Assembly (NCBI GenBank): GCA_016183815.1 | Contig: JACPDW010000007.1 | Span: forward strand, 186,001 to 250,000 | DNA length: 64,000 bases | Source of the DNA: Flavobacteriia bacterium | GTDB lineage: Bacteria > Bacteroidota > Bacteroidia > Flavobacteriales_D > Crocinitomicaceae | Reading direction: 5' to 3' | Part shown: positions 53,344-62,819 of the stretch, piece after piece | How the letters are laid out: every line of letters starts with the position of its first letter | Numbering within the stretch: position 1 is the stretch's first letter | Notes under the pieces: model-generated | Seen by the model: only the letters and a program-made list of their open reading frames with translations | Database searches by the model: none | Told to the model about the DNA's origin: nothing | Program-made: the position numbers and the translations under genes

Positions 53344-55734
53344 ATGAAAAAAAGTTTACTTATCTTATCTGCATTTACTCTGCTAATTGGAGGAAAAACA
53401 ACGGCTCAAGAATTGGATTTTATGCAAGTATTTGATCCAATTGCCACTCCTTATGTATTACCTGCGAACGCTTTTAATACTTTGTATTTAGGTCATCCAA
53501 GTGTGGTGGATCAAGATTTAATCAATTCAACATGGACAAATGTGGAAAAAATTTCTAATCCTAAAAATGCACAGGGTAATTACACAGAAATGAAAGTTTA
53601 TGCATGGAATTCTACTTCTTCTGCTTGGGAATTAAGTGAAACGGATTTGTCTTTTACTTACACATATGATGGCAGCAATAAATTAACTTCTTTTATTCGA
53701 ACTTATAACGATTTATCTACTGGTGATATAATGAAAAGAGTTGCTACTAGTATGACTTATAATGGTAGTAATCAATTAACTCAAATTGTATTTATTGATT
53801 CGTTGTATGATGTAGCAAATGGTTCATGGTTTGCACTTGATGGCACTGATGATTTTGTATATGCTGGGTCATTACTTTCAGAACGTACAACCATGTATTC
53901 TTATATGGGAATCTCAATACCTGTAAGCAAAAAACTATATTCTTATAATGGTAATAATTGTATAGAAGAGTTAACTCAAGCTGATGATAATGGCACTTGG
54001 GTTGATGATGAAAAACTTACATTTACTTATACAGGAAATAATATGACAAACATAACTAAAACTGTTTATAATACCGACATTAGTGCTTGGGAAACTGAAA
54101 GCACCACCATTTATACTTATGATGCTCAAAACAGAGTTTCTACAGGTGATTTCGATGGTGACACTCATGCTTATACTTACAATGCCAACAACAAGATTTC
54201 AGAAGTATTAATTGATGAATTTGATGGAACAGCAATGGTTAAAAGTAAAGTTGAGGTAACTTATGATGCAAATAATATGCCTGAGATTGCTTATTCCTAT
54301 GCATGGAACGGAACTGGCTATGAAACAGAGTCTTTTGAAAGAACTTTATGGTCAGATCCAAATCCAATAATTGATTTAGATGGAGATGGAGTAAGTAGTA
54401 CTTCAGATTGTAACGATAACGATCCAAATGTTTATCAAAACTTAACAGTATATATTGATGTTGACGCTGATGGTTATGACAATGGAAGTTCAACAATTTG
54501 TATGGGAGTTGCTCCACCTTCTGGATATATCCTAAATACTTTAGGTTCTGATTGTAACGATAATGATGCTGCAATTAATCCTGGAGCAACAGATATTCCT
54601 GACAATGGTATAGATGAAGATTGTAATGGGTCTGACGCAACTTCTTCACCAGTAGATAATGATGGGGATGGTCATGATAATACCTCTGATTGCGATGATA
54701 ATGATCCAAATGTATTTCAAAATCTAACCGTTTATATAGATAATGATTTAGATGGTTATGACAATGGAACAGCTTTAATTTGTATGGGCACAACTCCTCC
54801 TTCTGGCTATAGCTTAAATTCACTTGGGATTGACTGTGATGACTTTAATTCAAATGTAAATCCAGGGGCTACAGAAATTCCAAACAACGGTATTGATGAC
54901 GATTGTCTTGGTGGAGACGAAACAACTATTGATGCAGATGGTGACGGTTATGATAGTGTCTCTGACTGTGACGATAATGATCCTAGTGTTTATCAAAATG
55001 TAGCAGTTTTTGTAGATTACGACGGTGATAATTATGACAGTGGAACTCAAACTATCTGTATGGGAGACTTGCCACCAATTGGATACATCCTTATTACTAT
55101 GGGTAGTGATTGTAATGATTCCGAAATATCTATTAACTCAGGAGCAACTGATATTCCTGACAATGGAATAGATGAAGATTGTAATGGTTCTGATTCATTA
55201 AGTATTCCAAATGCTCCAACGGATTTAGTTGTTGTACCTGTTAAAGCTAATCAAACGTTAAGATTAACTTGGACGGACAATGCAGACAATGAAACTGGTT
55301 TTAAAGTTGAAAGAAGTACAGATGGTACAAACTTTACTTTGTTAGCTGATTTAACAGCTGCCAACACAACTACTTATGACGATACTAATCTTCCTGATGC
55401 AACAACTTATTATTATAAAGTGTTGGCGTATAACACTACTGGAAACTCAGCGTATTCAAATATAGTACAAGCTACTTCAAGTGGAGCTTCTTTATTTGAT
55501 GTGGTTTTAGAAAATGTAACTGTTTACCCAAATCCTTTTGAAAAAGAATTTACTGTAAATTGGAATTCTGATGCTACTTATATGATTTATTCACTGAATG
55601 GAAATATTGTGAAAGAAGGTAAAATTTCGACAGGAACAAATACTATTTCATTATCTACTGTTCAATCAGGTAGTTATTTCCTAAAAATTGTTTCTAAAGA
55701 CGGAGTTTCTACTTCTATTTTAAATAAACAATAA
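53344..55734 (+). CDS. Type IX secreted protein with three Cys/Asp-rich MopE-like repeats
   Basis: 796 residues from ATG 53344 (MKKSLLILSAFTLLIGG signal peptide). Residues ~30-335 are Tyr-rich YD-like units (TYTYDGSNKLTSFI). Residues ~340-620 hold three ~90-residue repeats of the putative metal-binding MopE type, each with DGDG-x(5-8)-DCDDNDP, a Cys-Met pair (ICMG) and NPGAT(D/E)IPDNGIDEDC. An Fn3 domain (~620-712, DLVVVPVKANQTLRLTWTDN) and the type IX sorting domain (~725-796) follow. Calcium or copper binding at the Asp/Cys repeats is inferred. A paralogue lies directly downstream. Confidence 0.88.
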   Translation: MKKSLLILSAFTLLIGGKTTAQELDFMQVFDPIATPYVLPANAFNTLYLGHPSVVDQDLINSTWTNVEKISNPKNAQGNYTEMKVYAWNSTSSAWELSETDLSFTYTYDGSNKLTSFIRTYNDLSTGDIMKRVATSMTYNGSNQLTQIVFIDSLYDVANGSWFALDGTDDFVYAGSLLSERTTMYSYMGISIPVSKKLYSYNGNNCIEELTQADDNGTWVDDEKLTFTYTGNNMTNITKTVYNTDISAWETESTTIYTYDAQNRVSTGDFDGDTHAYTYNANNKISEVLIDEFDGTAMVKSKVEVTYDANNMPEIAYSYAWNGTGYETESFERTLWSDPNPIIDLDGDGVSSTSDCNDNDPNVYQNLTVYIDVDADGYDNGSSTICMGVAPPSGYILNTLGSDCNDNDAAINPGATDIPDNGIDEDCNGSDATSSPVDNDGDGHDNTSDCDDNDPNVFQNLTVYIDNDLDGYDNGTALICMGTTPPSGYSLNSLGIDCDDFNSNVNPGATEIPNNGIDDDCLGGDETTIDADGDGYDSVSDCDDNDPSVYQNVAVFVDYDGDNYDSGTQTICMGDLPPIGYILITMGSDCNDSEISINSGATDIPDNGIDEDCNGSDSLSIPNAPTDLVVVPVKANQTLRLTWTDNADNETGFKVERSTDGTNFTLLADLTAANTTTYDDTNLPDATTYYYKVLAYNTTGNSAYSNIVQATSSGASLFDVVLENVTVYPNPFEKEFTVNWNSDATYMIYSLNGNIVKEGKISTGTNTISLSTVQSGSYFLKIVSKDGVSTSILNKQ

Positions 55735-55780
55735 TAAAACACTTATATTAAAAAAGACAGCTAATTTTGGCTGTCTTTTT
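55528..55780 (+). repeat. Sorting-domain plus terminator duplication, copy 1
   Basis: About 250 bp from ccaaatccttttg to the end of the hairpin; more than 95% identical in DNA to 56866-57119. It covers the last 69 codons, the stop and the terminator. Confidence 0.9.
55751..55780 (+). terminator. Hairpin terminator, copy 1
   Basis: AAAAAGACAGC, loop taattttg, GCTGTCTTTTT, with a T-run. It ends the MopE-like gene 17 nt after its stop. Confidence 0.85.
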
Positions 55781-55804
55781 TGTTTTAAAAATAATTATAT
55801 ATTT

Positions 55805-57073
55805 ATGAAAATATTTTTTTCAATATTTTTTCTAATAATAATAAATATTTTTGGAAAAACCTCGTCTCAAATTTTTAACTCTATTGATGATTTTACAGAT
55901 CCAATCCCAAAACCATATACTTTACCAAAAAAACCAATGGACAACCTTTTTAGAGGTTCAAATGTTATTTATCAAGAATTATATGGAGATAATTGGAAAA
56001 ACATTTCTATAACTTCAAGTATAATTAATGATCATGGAAATTTTTTAGAGGATGTTTATTATTTTTGGAGTAATACTAGTAACTCATGGATTTTAGCAGA
56101 TGAAATTAAATATTTCTTTCTTTATGACTTAAACAGCAACATTATAACTTATAATAAATTGATTAATAATTACATATCAGAGTCTTCTAAAAAAATTCTA
56201 GCAACTAATGTATTATATAATAGTTTAAATACAATTAATCAAATATATTATACTGATTCAGTATATTCACCATCCATGAATACATGGTTTTCAAAAACTG
56301 GCGTTGAAGAATTTATTTATTATGATTCAAAATTATCTGAAAGAATTACAACTATTACATCAATGGATGGATTTCCTATAACTTTAACTTCAGGAAAAAT
56401 TTTATACACTTATGAAGGGAATAACGTTGTTGAGGTATTAACTCAAAAACTTTTAGACACTGCGTTGGTAAATATAATGAGATTTACTTATACTTATTCT
56501 GGAAATAAAATGTCAAGTATTCAAAAAGATAATTTTAATGTAAATTTTAATAATTGGGAAGAGGAATATAAAGTTGAATATACTTATAATGAATTTGATA
56601 ATATTATAGAAGAGAATTATAATAATTCAAGTTATGTTATATTTTATACTTATGATGAGAATAATAACATGATCGAATCTATCGAAATAGGAGATGAAAT
56701 AAATAGAAAAATTGTAATTAGTTATGATTTGAATAATTTACCGATTATTGCAAATGCTTATAATTGGGAAAACAACAATTATTCTTCAACTTCAAAAGAA
56801 AGGTGGATTTGGAATGCATTTTTGAACTTAAATTTTAATCCTGTTTTATTTAAAAATCAAACACAACCAAATCCTTTTGAAAAAGAATTTACTGTAAATT
56901 GGAATTCTGATGCTACTTATATGATTTATTCATTGAATGGTAACATTGTGAAAGAAGGTATAATTTCAATAGGATCAAATACTATTTCATTATCTACTGT
57001 TCAATCAGGTAGTTATTTCCTAAAAATTGTTTCTAAAGACGGAGTTTCTACTTCTATTTTAAATAAACAATAA
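55805..57073 (+). CDS. Type IX secreted paralogue of the MopE-like protein
   Basis: 422 residues with a signal peptide (FFSIFFLIIINIFGKTSSQ). The body aligns with the N-terminal YD-like region of the protein upstream (for example PIPKPYTLPKKPMDNLFRG against PIATPYVLPANAFNTLYLG, and FTYTYSGNKMSSIQK), but is strongly diverged. The MopE repeats and Fn3 domain are missing. The last ~70 residues are almost identical (DNA too). A secreted surface protein made by duplication, with the MopE and Fn3 modules lost here or gained there. More AT-rich than its paralogue. Confidence 0.87.
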   Translation: MKIFFSIFFLIIINIFGKTSSQIFNSIDDFTDPIPKPYTLPKKPMDNLFRGSNVIYQELYGDNWKNISITSSIINDHGNFLEDVYYFWSNTSNSWILADEIKYFFLYDLNSNIITYNKLINNYISESSKKILATNVLYNSLNTINQIYYTDSVYSPSMNTWFSKTGVEEFIYYDSKLSERITTITSMDGFPITLTSGKILYTYEGNNVVEVLTQKLLDTALVNIMRFTYTYSGNKMSSIQKDNFNVNFNNWEEEYKVEYTYNEFDNIIEENYNNSSYVIFYTYDENNNMIESIEIGDEINRKIVISYDLNNLPIIANAYNWENNNYSSTSKERWIWNAFLNLNFNPVLFKNQTQPNPFEKEFTVNWNSDATYMIYSLNGNIVKEGIISIGSNTISLSTVQSGSYFLKIVSKDGVSTSILNKQ

Positions 57074-57119
57074 TAAAACACACTTATATTAAAAAAGACA
57101 GCTAATTTTGGCTGTCTTT
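56866..57119 (+). repeat. Sorting-domain plus terminator duplication, copy 2
   Basis: Second copy of 55528-55780 with about eight substitutions and a 2-nt insertion (cac). Identity continues through the stop codon into the terminator, so it is not protein-level selection alone. Confidence 0.9.
57091..57119 (+). terminator. Hairpin terminator, copy 2, next to the EamA start
   Basis: AAAAAGACAGC, loop taattttg, GCTGTCTTTC. It ends 5 nt before the EamA ATG at 57124. The loop TAATTTTG at 57103-57110 also reads as a -7 box for that gene. Confidence 0.75.
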
Positions 57120-57123
57120 CTTT

Positions 57124-58035
57124 ATGTGGAAAAAATATCAAACACATGTTTTCCTTCATCTAATCATCTTTATCTGGGGATTTACTGGAATATTAGGCAA
57201 ATTGATTCATTTAGAAGCATTTGTGCTTGTTTGGTTTCGTTTATTGATTGCTTTTTTATCTTTAGGATTGTATCTAGTTTTTTTCAAAAAAATACAAATA
57301 ATAAAAAGTAAAAAGGATTTTTATTTAACCGTATTTACAGGGATTTTAGCTTTAGTTCATTGGCTAACCTTTTATAAATCTATACAATTGTCCACAGCTT
57401 CTTTAGGAATCCTATGTTTATCTACTGCAACCATTCACATTACATGGATGCAACCCCTCTTATTAAAAAAGAAATTTTCATGGATTGAGTTTTTGATGGC
57501 TTTGTTTATCATTTATGGAATTTATTTTGTATCAAATGATTTTTCTGCGACTGAATATGAAGCTTTGTTTTATGGATTGTTTTCTGCTCTTTGTGCTTCT
57601 GGATTTAATGTGTTGAACGAAAAATTAGTTCAAAATATTTCTTCAGGAACATTGACTTTTTATGAGTTGTTAAGTGGTTTTTTAGTCCTTACGACCATTC
57701 TTGTTTTTCAAAATAAAATGAACTTATCCATTTTTGATATGAGTTGGGGAGATTTTTACTGGTTATTGTTTTTGGGTATTGTTTGTACTTCTTTAGCATT
57801 TCTTTTTACTATTGATATAATAAAAAAATTAGGTTCATATACCGTATCTTTAAGCATAAACATGGAGCCAGTTTATACTATAATTCTAGCTGTAATCTTG
57901 TTGAATGAACATACTTTGTTAAACACTTCTTTTTATATTGGAGCTGTTTTTATAATAATTATCGTGTTTGCTAACGCAATTATTAAAAATTATCAAAGAA
58001 AAAAAAATGAAAAAATTTTACAAAAACCCGATTAA
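57124..58035 (+). CDS. EamA/DMT-family transporter
   Basis: 303 residues and about ten hydrophobic helices in two EamA halves (for example FLHLIIFIWGFTGILGKLIH and LGIVCTSLAFLFTIDIIK). Drug/metabolite transporters of this family export or import amino acids, nucleosides or similar small molecules. The substrate is unknown. The start lies directly behind the duplicated terminator, and its 3' end overlaps rodA by 4 nt in convergent orientation. Confidence 0.9.
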   Translation: MWKKYQTHVFLHLIIFIWGFTGILGKLIHLEAFVLVWFRLLIAFLSLGLYLVFFKKIQIIKSKKDFYLTVFTGILALVHWLTFYKSIQLSTASLGILCLSTATIHITWMQPLLLKKKFSWIEFLMALFIIYGIYFVSNDFSATEYEALFYGLFSALCASGFNVLNEKLVQNISSGTLTFYELLSGFLVLTTILVFQNKMNLSIFDMSWGDFYWLLFLGIVCTSLAFLFTIDIIKKLGSYTVSLSINMEPVYTIILAVILLNEHTLLNTSFYIGAVFIIIIVFANAIIKNYQRKKNEKILQKPD

Positions 58036-59429
58036 ATCAACATATCGTTTCTTTGACTATCTAATTTTAATAAAATAAATACCATAACTGTAAATGACAT
58101 TAAAGACGAACCACCATAACTAAAAAAGGGTAAAGGAATTCCTATTACAGGAGCGAAACCAATATTCATTCCAATATTAATTGCAAAATGGTAAAATAAT
58201 ATCATTGCCGTACAGTAAGCATAAACCCTATTAAAGGTTGATTTTTGTCTTTCAGCAAGAAAAATAATTCTTAACAAAAGGAATAAATACAAAGCGATTA
58301 GAAGTGCACTTCCAACAAAACCCCATTCTTCTGCAAATGGACAAAAAATAAAATCAGTTTCACTTTCAGGAACATGATTTGCTTCAACGCTAGCTACACT
58401 GGCATTCTTATATCCTTTGCCTGTTAAAGCTCCGGAACCAACGGCCGCCATTGCTCTATTTCGATTATAGTCTTCGCCATCAGGGTCTTCTTTTAAACCT
58501 AAAAACAATTCTATTCTTTCTTTTTGGTGAGAGGCTAAACTTTCAAATCCATAATTAACGGTTATAGATAAGCTACAACATAAAATAAAACCTAATAAAA
58601 CAATGATATTAACTTTTTTTCTTTCTCTTTTTGCTGAAATTCTTCTTAATATCCATAGAAAAATTAAGGAAAGTAAAAATAAAAAGACAATTACGCCCCA
58701 AACTCCAGAAATAAAAACATTTGGAAAAAAAGGTAAAGAAATTAAATTTCTACTTAATACCAATGTGGTGAGTGAGAGGACAATTAACACAAAGGATATT
58801 GGAATAAAATGTGTTCCTATCCAAGTCTCCTTAAATTTAACTTTTGGTAAAAGGTTGACAAAACTTAAAATTAATGGATCATAGGTTACCCCTTCTCTGT
58901 ACAATACAAATAAAAATGATGTAAAAACCACAAATGTTCCAGCATCTGGTTGTAATAATATTAGACCCATTGGAACGAGTAAAATTAAATTTGAAATAAT
59001 GACTGTTTTGCTGTTCTGCATTTTTGGGTTCCATTTGTTTAAATAACTTCCCAACGCAATTGCTGTTCCAATTTTAGTAAACTCAGCTGGCTGAATCCCT
59101 AAATTTCCTATTCCCAGCCATGCATGAGCCCCATTTACACTTGGCATAAACAAAACAATAACTAACAATAAGATACAAAAAATATAAATAGGAATAGCAA
59201 ATTTTCTATAAATACTTGAATCGATTAAAAAGACTAAAAATCCTAAAAAGCAAGAGAAAATAACCCATAAGACCTGTTTTCCATATTTTTGAGAAAAATC
59301 AAATAAATTTGGATGTTTTTCATTGTATGCAGCAGAATATACTGTAGCAACGCCCATAATTAAGAGTAGAAATAAAACTATTAATAAGCTCCAATCCAAA
59401 TTTTTATATAATGTTTCTTCTCTTTTCAT
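58032..59429 (-). CDS. rodA: Rod-shape SEDS glycosyltransferase RodA
   Basis: 465 residues, about ten membrane helices. SEDS marks include QPDAGTFVVF, SETDFIFCPFAEEWGF and the C-terminal GIPLPFFSYGGSSLMSF. It polymerises glycan strands for lateral wall growth together with PBP2, whose gene is 5 nt upstream. It is longer than E. coli RodA (~370) because of a loop insert in the middle (residues ~220-310), which is common in Bacteroidota. Confidence 0.95.
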   Translation of the reverse strand: MKREETLYKNLDWSLLIVLFLLLIMGVATVYSAAYNEKHPNLFDFSQKYGKQVLWVIFSCFLGFLVFLIDSSIYRKFAIPIYIFCILLLVIVLFMPSVNGAHAWLGIGNLGIQPAEFTKIGTAIALGSYLNKWNPKMQNSKTVIISNLILLVPMGLILLQPDAGTFVVFTSFLFVLYREGVTYDPLILSFVNLLPKVKFKETWIGTHFIPISFVLIVLSLTTLVLSRNLISLPFFPNVFISGVWGVIVFLFLLSLIFLWILRRISAKRERKKVNIIVLLGFILCCSLSITVNYGFESLASHQKERIELFLGLKEDPDGEDYNRNRAMAAVGSGALTGKGYKNASVASVEANHVPESETDFIFCPFAEEWGFVGSALLIALYLFLLLRIIFLAERQKSTFNRVYAYCTAMILFYHFAINIGMNIGFAPVIGIPLPFFSYGGSSLMSFTVMVFILLKLDSQRNDMLI

Positions 59430-59434
59430 TTGAG

Positions 59435-61321
59435 TTAATGGATAGTATATTTGTCTTTTTTCTTTTTAACATTGAGCAAATTGGTTTCTTTAATAGTTTG
59501 AGCTTTTAATTTATTTTCAATTTCCCGTTTCAAATATTTTTCTATCATCAATTGAGCTATTGGAGCGGCCCACGACCCACCCCAACCCGCGTTTTCCACA
59601 ATCACAGAAATCGCAATTTTAGGATTATCCATTGGGGCAAAGGCTATAAACACAGAATGATCCTCTCCTTGTGAATTTTGAACTGTTCCTGTTTTTCCAC
59701 AGACAACAATATCTTTCATTCTTGCTTTTGAACCAGTTCCACCAGCTTCATTAACAACCCTTCTCATTCCTTCAATAATCGGGTCAAAATGAATGGCTTC
59801 AACCATGGTTTTGTGTTTTTTTAAAAATTCAATTTTTGCTTTGTCCTCTCCAATTTTTTTAACAAAATGTGGAGTATAATACCATCCTCTGTTTGCAATA
59901 ATAGCGACAATATTTGCCATTTGTAAAGGTGTTATTTTTACTTCTCCTTGACCGATTGAAATTGACCGAATGGTACTAAAAGCCCAAGTATGATGACCAT
60001 ACCATTTGTCATAAAATTTTGAATTAGGAATTAGTCCAGCTCTTAAACCGAAAATGTCTGTTTCAAATTTTGTTCCAAGTCCAAAACTATTCATATATTC
60101 TGCCCAAACATTTAATCCCAATTCAGCATCACGATAAAAATTTTTATTTCGCCCTTTATGAATAATTCGCCTTACTGTATAATAAAAATAAGGGTTACAT
60201 GAATATTGAACGGCTTTAATAATGTCAGTAGCCATAGGATGATTGTGACAGCCAACCATTGCTTTGTTACAAGGAAAACCTGATTTCACAGTTATAACCC
60301 CTTCTTGTAAACCTATTAGAGCTTGTACTAACTTTAGTGAAGATCCTGGTGGATATTCTGCTGCTAAAGGTCTAGGATATAGTGGTTTGTCTGGGTCATT
60401 AATCAATTTTGGATAGTTCTCGGTGATATTTCTTTTACCAATAAATTTATTTGGGTCGTAACTAGGGGCCGACACCATGGCTAAAATTTCTCCTGTTTGT
60501 GGTTCAATCGCAGTAATACTACCTCTTTTATTTTGCATTAATTCTTCCCCAAAAACTTGTAATTCAATGTCAACACCCAGCCTTAATTCAGGTCCTTGTT
60601 TGGCAGTAGTATCAAATTTTCCACCTGCATATGGTTCAATAGCATTATTTAAGGCGGAAGTTACGATATAATGTACTCCTTTTTTTCCTCTTAATTCATT
60701 TTCATAAACTTTTTCAACTCCAGTTCTTCCGATATTATCCCCAGGACGATAAAATTTGTCCTTATTAATTTCTTCTTGCGTTACCTCAGCACAATACCCT
60801 AAAATATTTGCTCCATTTGGATAAGGGTAGGTTCTCATATCAGTAACTTCTTCATAAAAACCAGGGAAATCATCTAAATGTGGAACGATTCTAATAATTT
60901 CTTCAGGAGATAGTTCTTTTACAAAGGCATACGGTCTTACTTTTTGATAATTAGAAGTTCTTTTATGTGTGTGCTTGTTATAATATGTTCCTTCACCTTT
61001 TCTTAATTCATAAAAACGGTTTTTAACTTGTTGAGGAGTCCAACCCAATAATTTTGCTAATTTATTTGTGTCTAAATATTTAATTTCTGCTTCAACCATC
61101 ATTAAATTATAATAGGTTTTATTGCTGACGATTTTAATTCCATTACGGTCGTACATCACTCCTCTTGGAGGGGTTATTAATTTTCTTTTTTCAGCAATTT
61201 CTTGAGCTCTTAAAGCCCAACTTTCATCAATAACTTGCATGTATAAAAGTCGAAAAAAATAAATAACACCCACCAATATTATAAAAAATTGTATAATGTA
61301 TTTGCGATTATTGGAGAGCAT
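59435..61321 (-). CDS. mrdA: Penicillin-binding protein 2
   Basis: 628 residues. One N-terminal membrane helix (YIIQFFIILVGVIYFFRLLY), a pedestal domain (LITPPRGVMYDRNGI), and a transpeptidase with the active Ser in YPPGSSLKLVQA, SxN-type motif (YSCNPYFYY) and KTGT in VCGKTGTVQN. It cross-links the peptidoglycan of the elongating cell. Its ATG overlaps the mreD stop by 1 nt. Confidence 0.95.
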   Translation of the reverse strand: MLSNNRKYIIQFFIILVGVIYFFRLLYMQVIDESWALRAQEIAEKRKLITPPRGVMYDRNGIKIVSNKTYYNLMMVEAEIKYLDTNKLAKLLGWTPQQVKNRFYELRKGEGTYYNKHTHKRTSNYQKVRPYAFVKELSPEEIIRIVPHLDDFPGFYEEVTDMRTYPYPNGANILGYCAEVTQEEINKDKFYRPGDNIGRTGVEKVYENELRGKKGVHYIVTSALNNAIEPYAGGKFDTTAKQGPELRLGVDIELQVFGEELMQNKRGSITAIEPQTGEILAMVSAPSYDPNKFIGKRNITENYPKLINDPDKPLYPRPLAAEYPPGSSLKLVQALIGLQEGVITVKSGFPCNKAMVGCHNHPMATDIIKAVQYSCNPYFYYTVRRIIHKGRNKNFYRDAELGLNVWAEYMNSFGLGTKFETDIFGLRAGLIPNSKFYDKWYGHHTWAFSTIRSISIGQGEVKITPLQMANIVAIIANRGWYYTPHFVKKIGEDKAKIEFLKKHKTMVEAIHFDPIIEGMRRVVNEAGGTGSKARMKDIVVCGKTGTVQNSQGEDHSVFIAFAPMDNPKIAISVIVENAGWGGSWAAPIAQLMIEKYLKREIENKLKAQTIKETNLLNVKKKKDKYTIH

Positions 61322-61827
61322 TAATGAACCTTTTTAAAGAATATTTTTTGAATAATCACAATCAATGCTAAAGAACAAGGCATGCTTAAAAGTGTTTTTT
61401 GTATGATAAATAAAAATTCTGTCCATTTAAACATCTCAAAGCTAAAAAACCAAAGATGATGTAATAATATTAAAAACCCTTGTAATATTGCGATTTTAAA
61501 AAATCCCAACTGAGAAATGCTTAACTCTTCCATTTCTTCCAAATCTTCTTTAGATTCTATTAATTGATACCAATAATTTCTAACTGCAGCAATAAAAACG
61601 GCTGAAGAAGCGTGTAAACCAAAAGTGTTACTAAAAATGTCAATACTTATTCCTAATAAAAAAGACAAAAACAACAACCAAAATATAGGAGTTTTTATAG
61701 GTAATAAAAAAATAAATAAAGGATAAATCATCCATTGTATTCCCAAACCAACTTCAATTTGGTTTAGCAAAAAAGATTGGGCTAAAACAATTAAAAAAAA
61801 ACGTATAATATGCCTTATGATATTCAT
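61321..61827 (-). CDS. mreD: Rod-shape protein MreD
   Basis: 168 residues with four to five hydrophobic helices (IIRFFLIVLAQSFLLNQIE and LLFLSFLLGISIDIFSNTFG). Size, topology and its place between mreC and mrdA identify it. It helps hold the elongasome in the membrane. MreD sequences are poorly conserved, so the call rests largely on position. Confidence 0.88.
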   Translation of the reverse strand: MNIIRHIIRFFLIVLAQSFLLNQIEVGLGIQWMIYPLFIFLLPIKTPIFWLLFLSFLLGISIDIFSNTFGLHASSAVFIAAVRNYWYQLIESKEDLEEMEELSISQLGFFKIAILQGFLILLHHLWFFSFEMFKWTEFLFIIQKTLLSMPCSLALIVIIQKIFFKKVH

Positions 61828-61829
61828 TA

Positions 61830-62672
61830 TTAATCTTCTACTTTATCTTGTGGGATTTTTCTTATAAGTTCTTCCAATTCATTTTGCATTAAATGTTTGA
61901 TTACAAACACATATTGGGTGGTTCTAAAATCTTCTGAAAACAGTACTTTAATTTCCCAAAGTGGCTTTCCTTCTATTGCTTTTATTTTTGCAATTTTTCC
62001 CACTTTTAACCCTTTAGGAAAGATTCCTGATTCTCCTCTTGTAACAATTTCGCTCCATTTTTTTAATTTAATGTCGTTTGAAACACCATAAATAGTACCA
62101 AATCTTGGATGTTTTCCGTCCCATTTTAAAATCCCAAACGCTCCTGTTTTTATATTCATCACATCTAAGTTGATGTTTTCCGTAAGAAGTGATTTTACTA
62201 CTGAAAAATGTGTTCCTGCAATACTTACAACTCCCACCACTCCTTTTGTTGAAAACACCCCCATGCCTCTCTTTACACCTTGTTTTTTTCCAACATTTAT
62301 AGTAAAATAATTATTTCTTTTTGCCCATCCAGATTGAATAATTTCTCCTGATATGTAATTATATCTTTGTTTGTATAATGTATCTTCGATTTTATAGTAT
62401 TGTCGATTAATTTGATGAAAACTAACTGGATTTTTCTCTTTTAAATGAGCGTATTCTTTTTGTAATTGTCTGTTTTGATTGCCTAAATCAAATAAACTCG
62501 TAAAATATTTTTCCCATGAAAACAACCATCCATTAATGTTAGAAGCGGAAGTAAGGTATTGACTTTTAGGGAAATTTACATTGGAAAAATAAAAACTCAA
62601 TGAAATTCCTTGTAACAATACAAAAAATAAAAAAATTTGAAAACGCTTAATAAAAGCTAAAAATTCTCTCAT
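61830..62672 (-). CDS. mreC: Rod-shape protein MreC
   Basis: 280 residues. An N-terminal membrane helix (FQIFLFFVLLQGISLSFYF), a short coiled coil (NRQLQKEYAHLKEK) and the periplasmic beta domain with NYFTINVGKKQGVKRGMGVF, VVGVVSIAGTHFSVVKSLL and a later VTRGESGIFPKGL. It links MreB to PBP2. It is the first gene of the operon; mreB, usually just upstream in related genomes, is not found before 62820. Confidence 0.93.
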   Translation of the reverse strand: MREFLAFIKRFQIFLFFVLLQGISLSFYFSNVNFPKSQYLTSASNINGWLFSWEKYFTSLFDLGNQNRQLQKEYAHLKEKNPVSFHQINRQYYKIEDTLYKQRYNYISGEIIQSGWAKRNNYFTINVGKKQGVKRGMGVFSTKGVVGVVSIAGTHFSVVKSLLTENINLDVMNIKTGAFGILKWDGKHPRFGTIYGVSNDIKLKKWSEIVTRGESGIFPKGLKVGKIAKIKAIEGKPLWEIKVLFSEDFRTTQYVFVIKHLMQNELEELIRKIPQDKVED

Positions 62673-62819
62673 GACATGAACTCTTTTTCAAAATTAGTAC
62701 AATTTAACGATTTGCATACTAAAACAGAACATGTTTTAATGTTTTTGAACAGAAATCGATTTTTAAACGCTTAAGTAAACACGATAGTTTTGTATTTTTG
62801 CCTTTCAAACAAATAAGAA

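Noticed and set aside
54239-55050. Chains of minus-strand open frames rich in His, Leu and Tyr
   Set aside because: Produced by the Asp/Asn-rich MopE-type repeats on the opposite strand; repetitive shadow frames.
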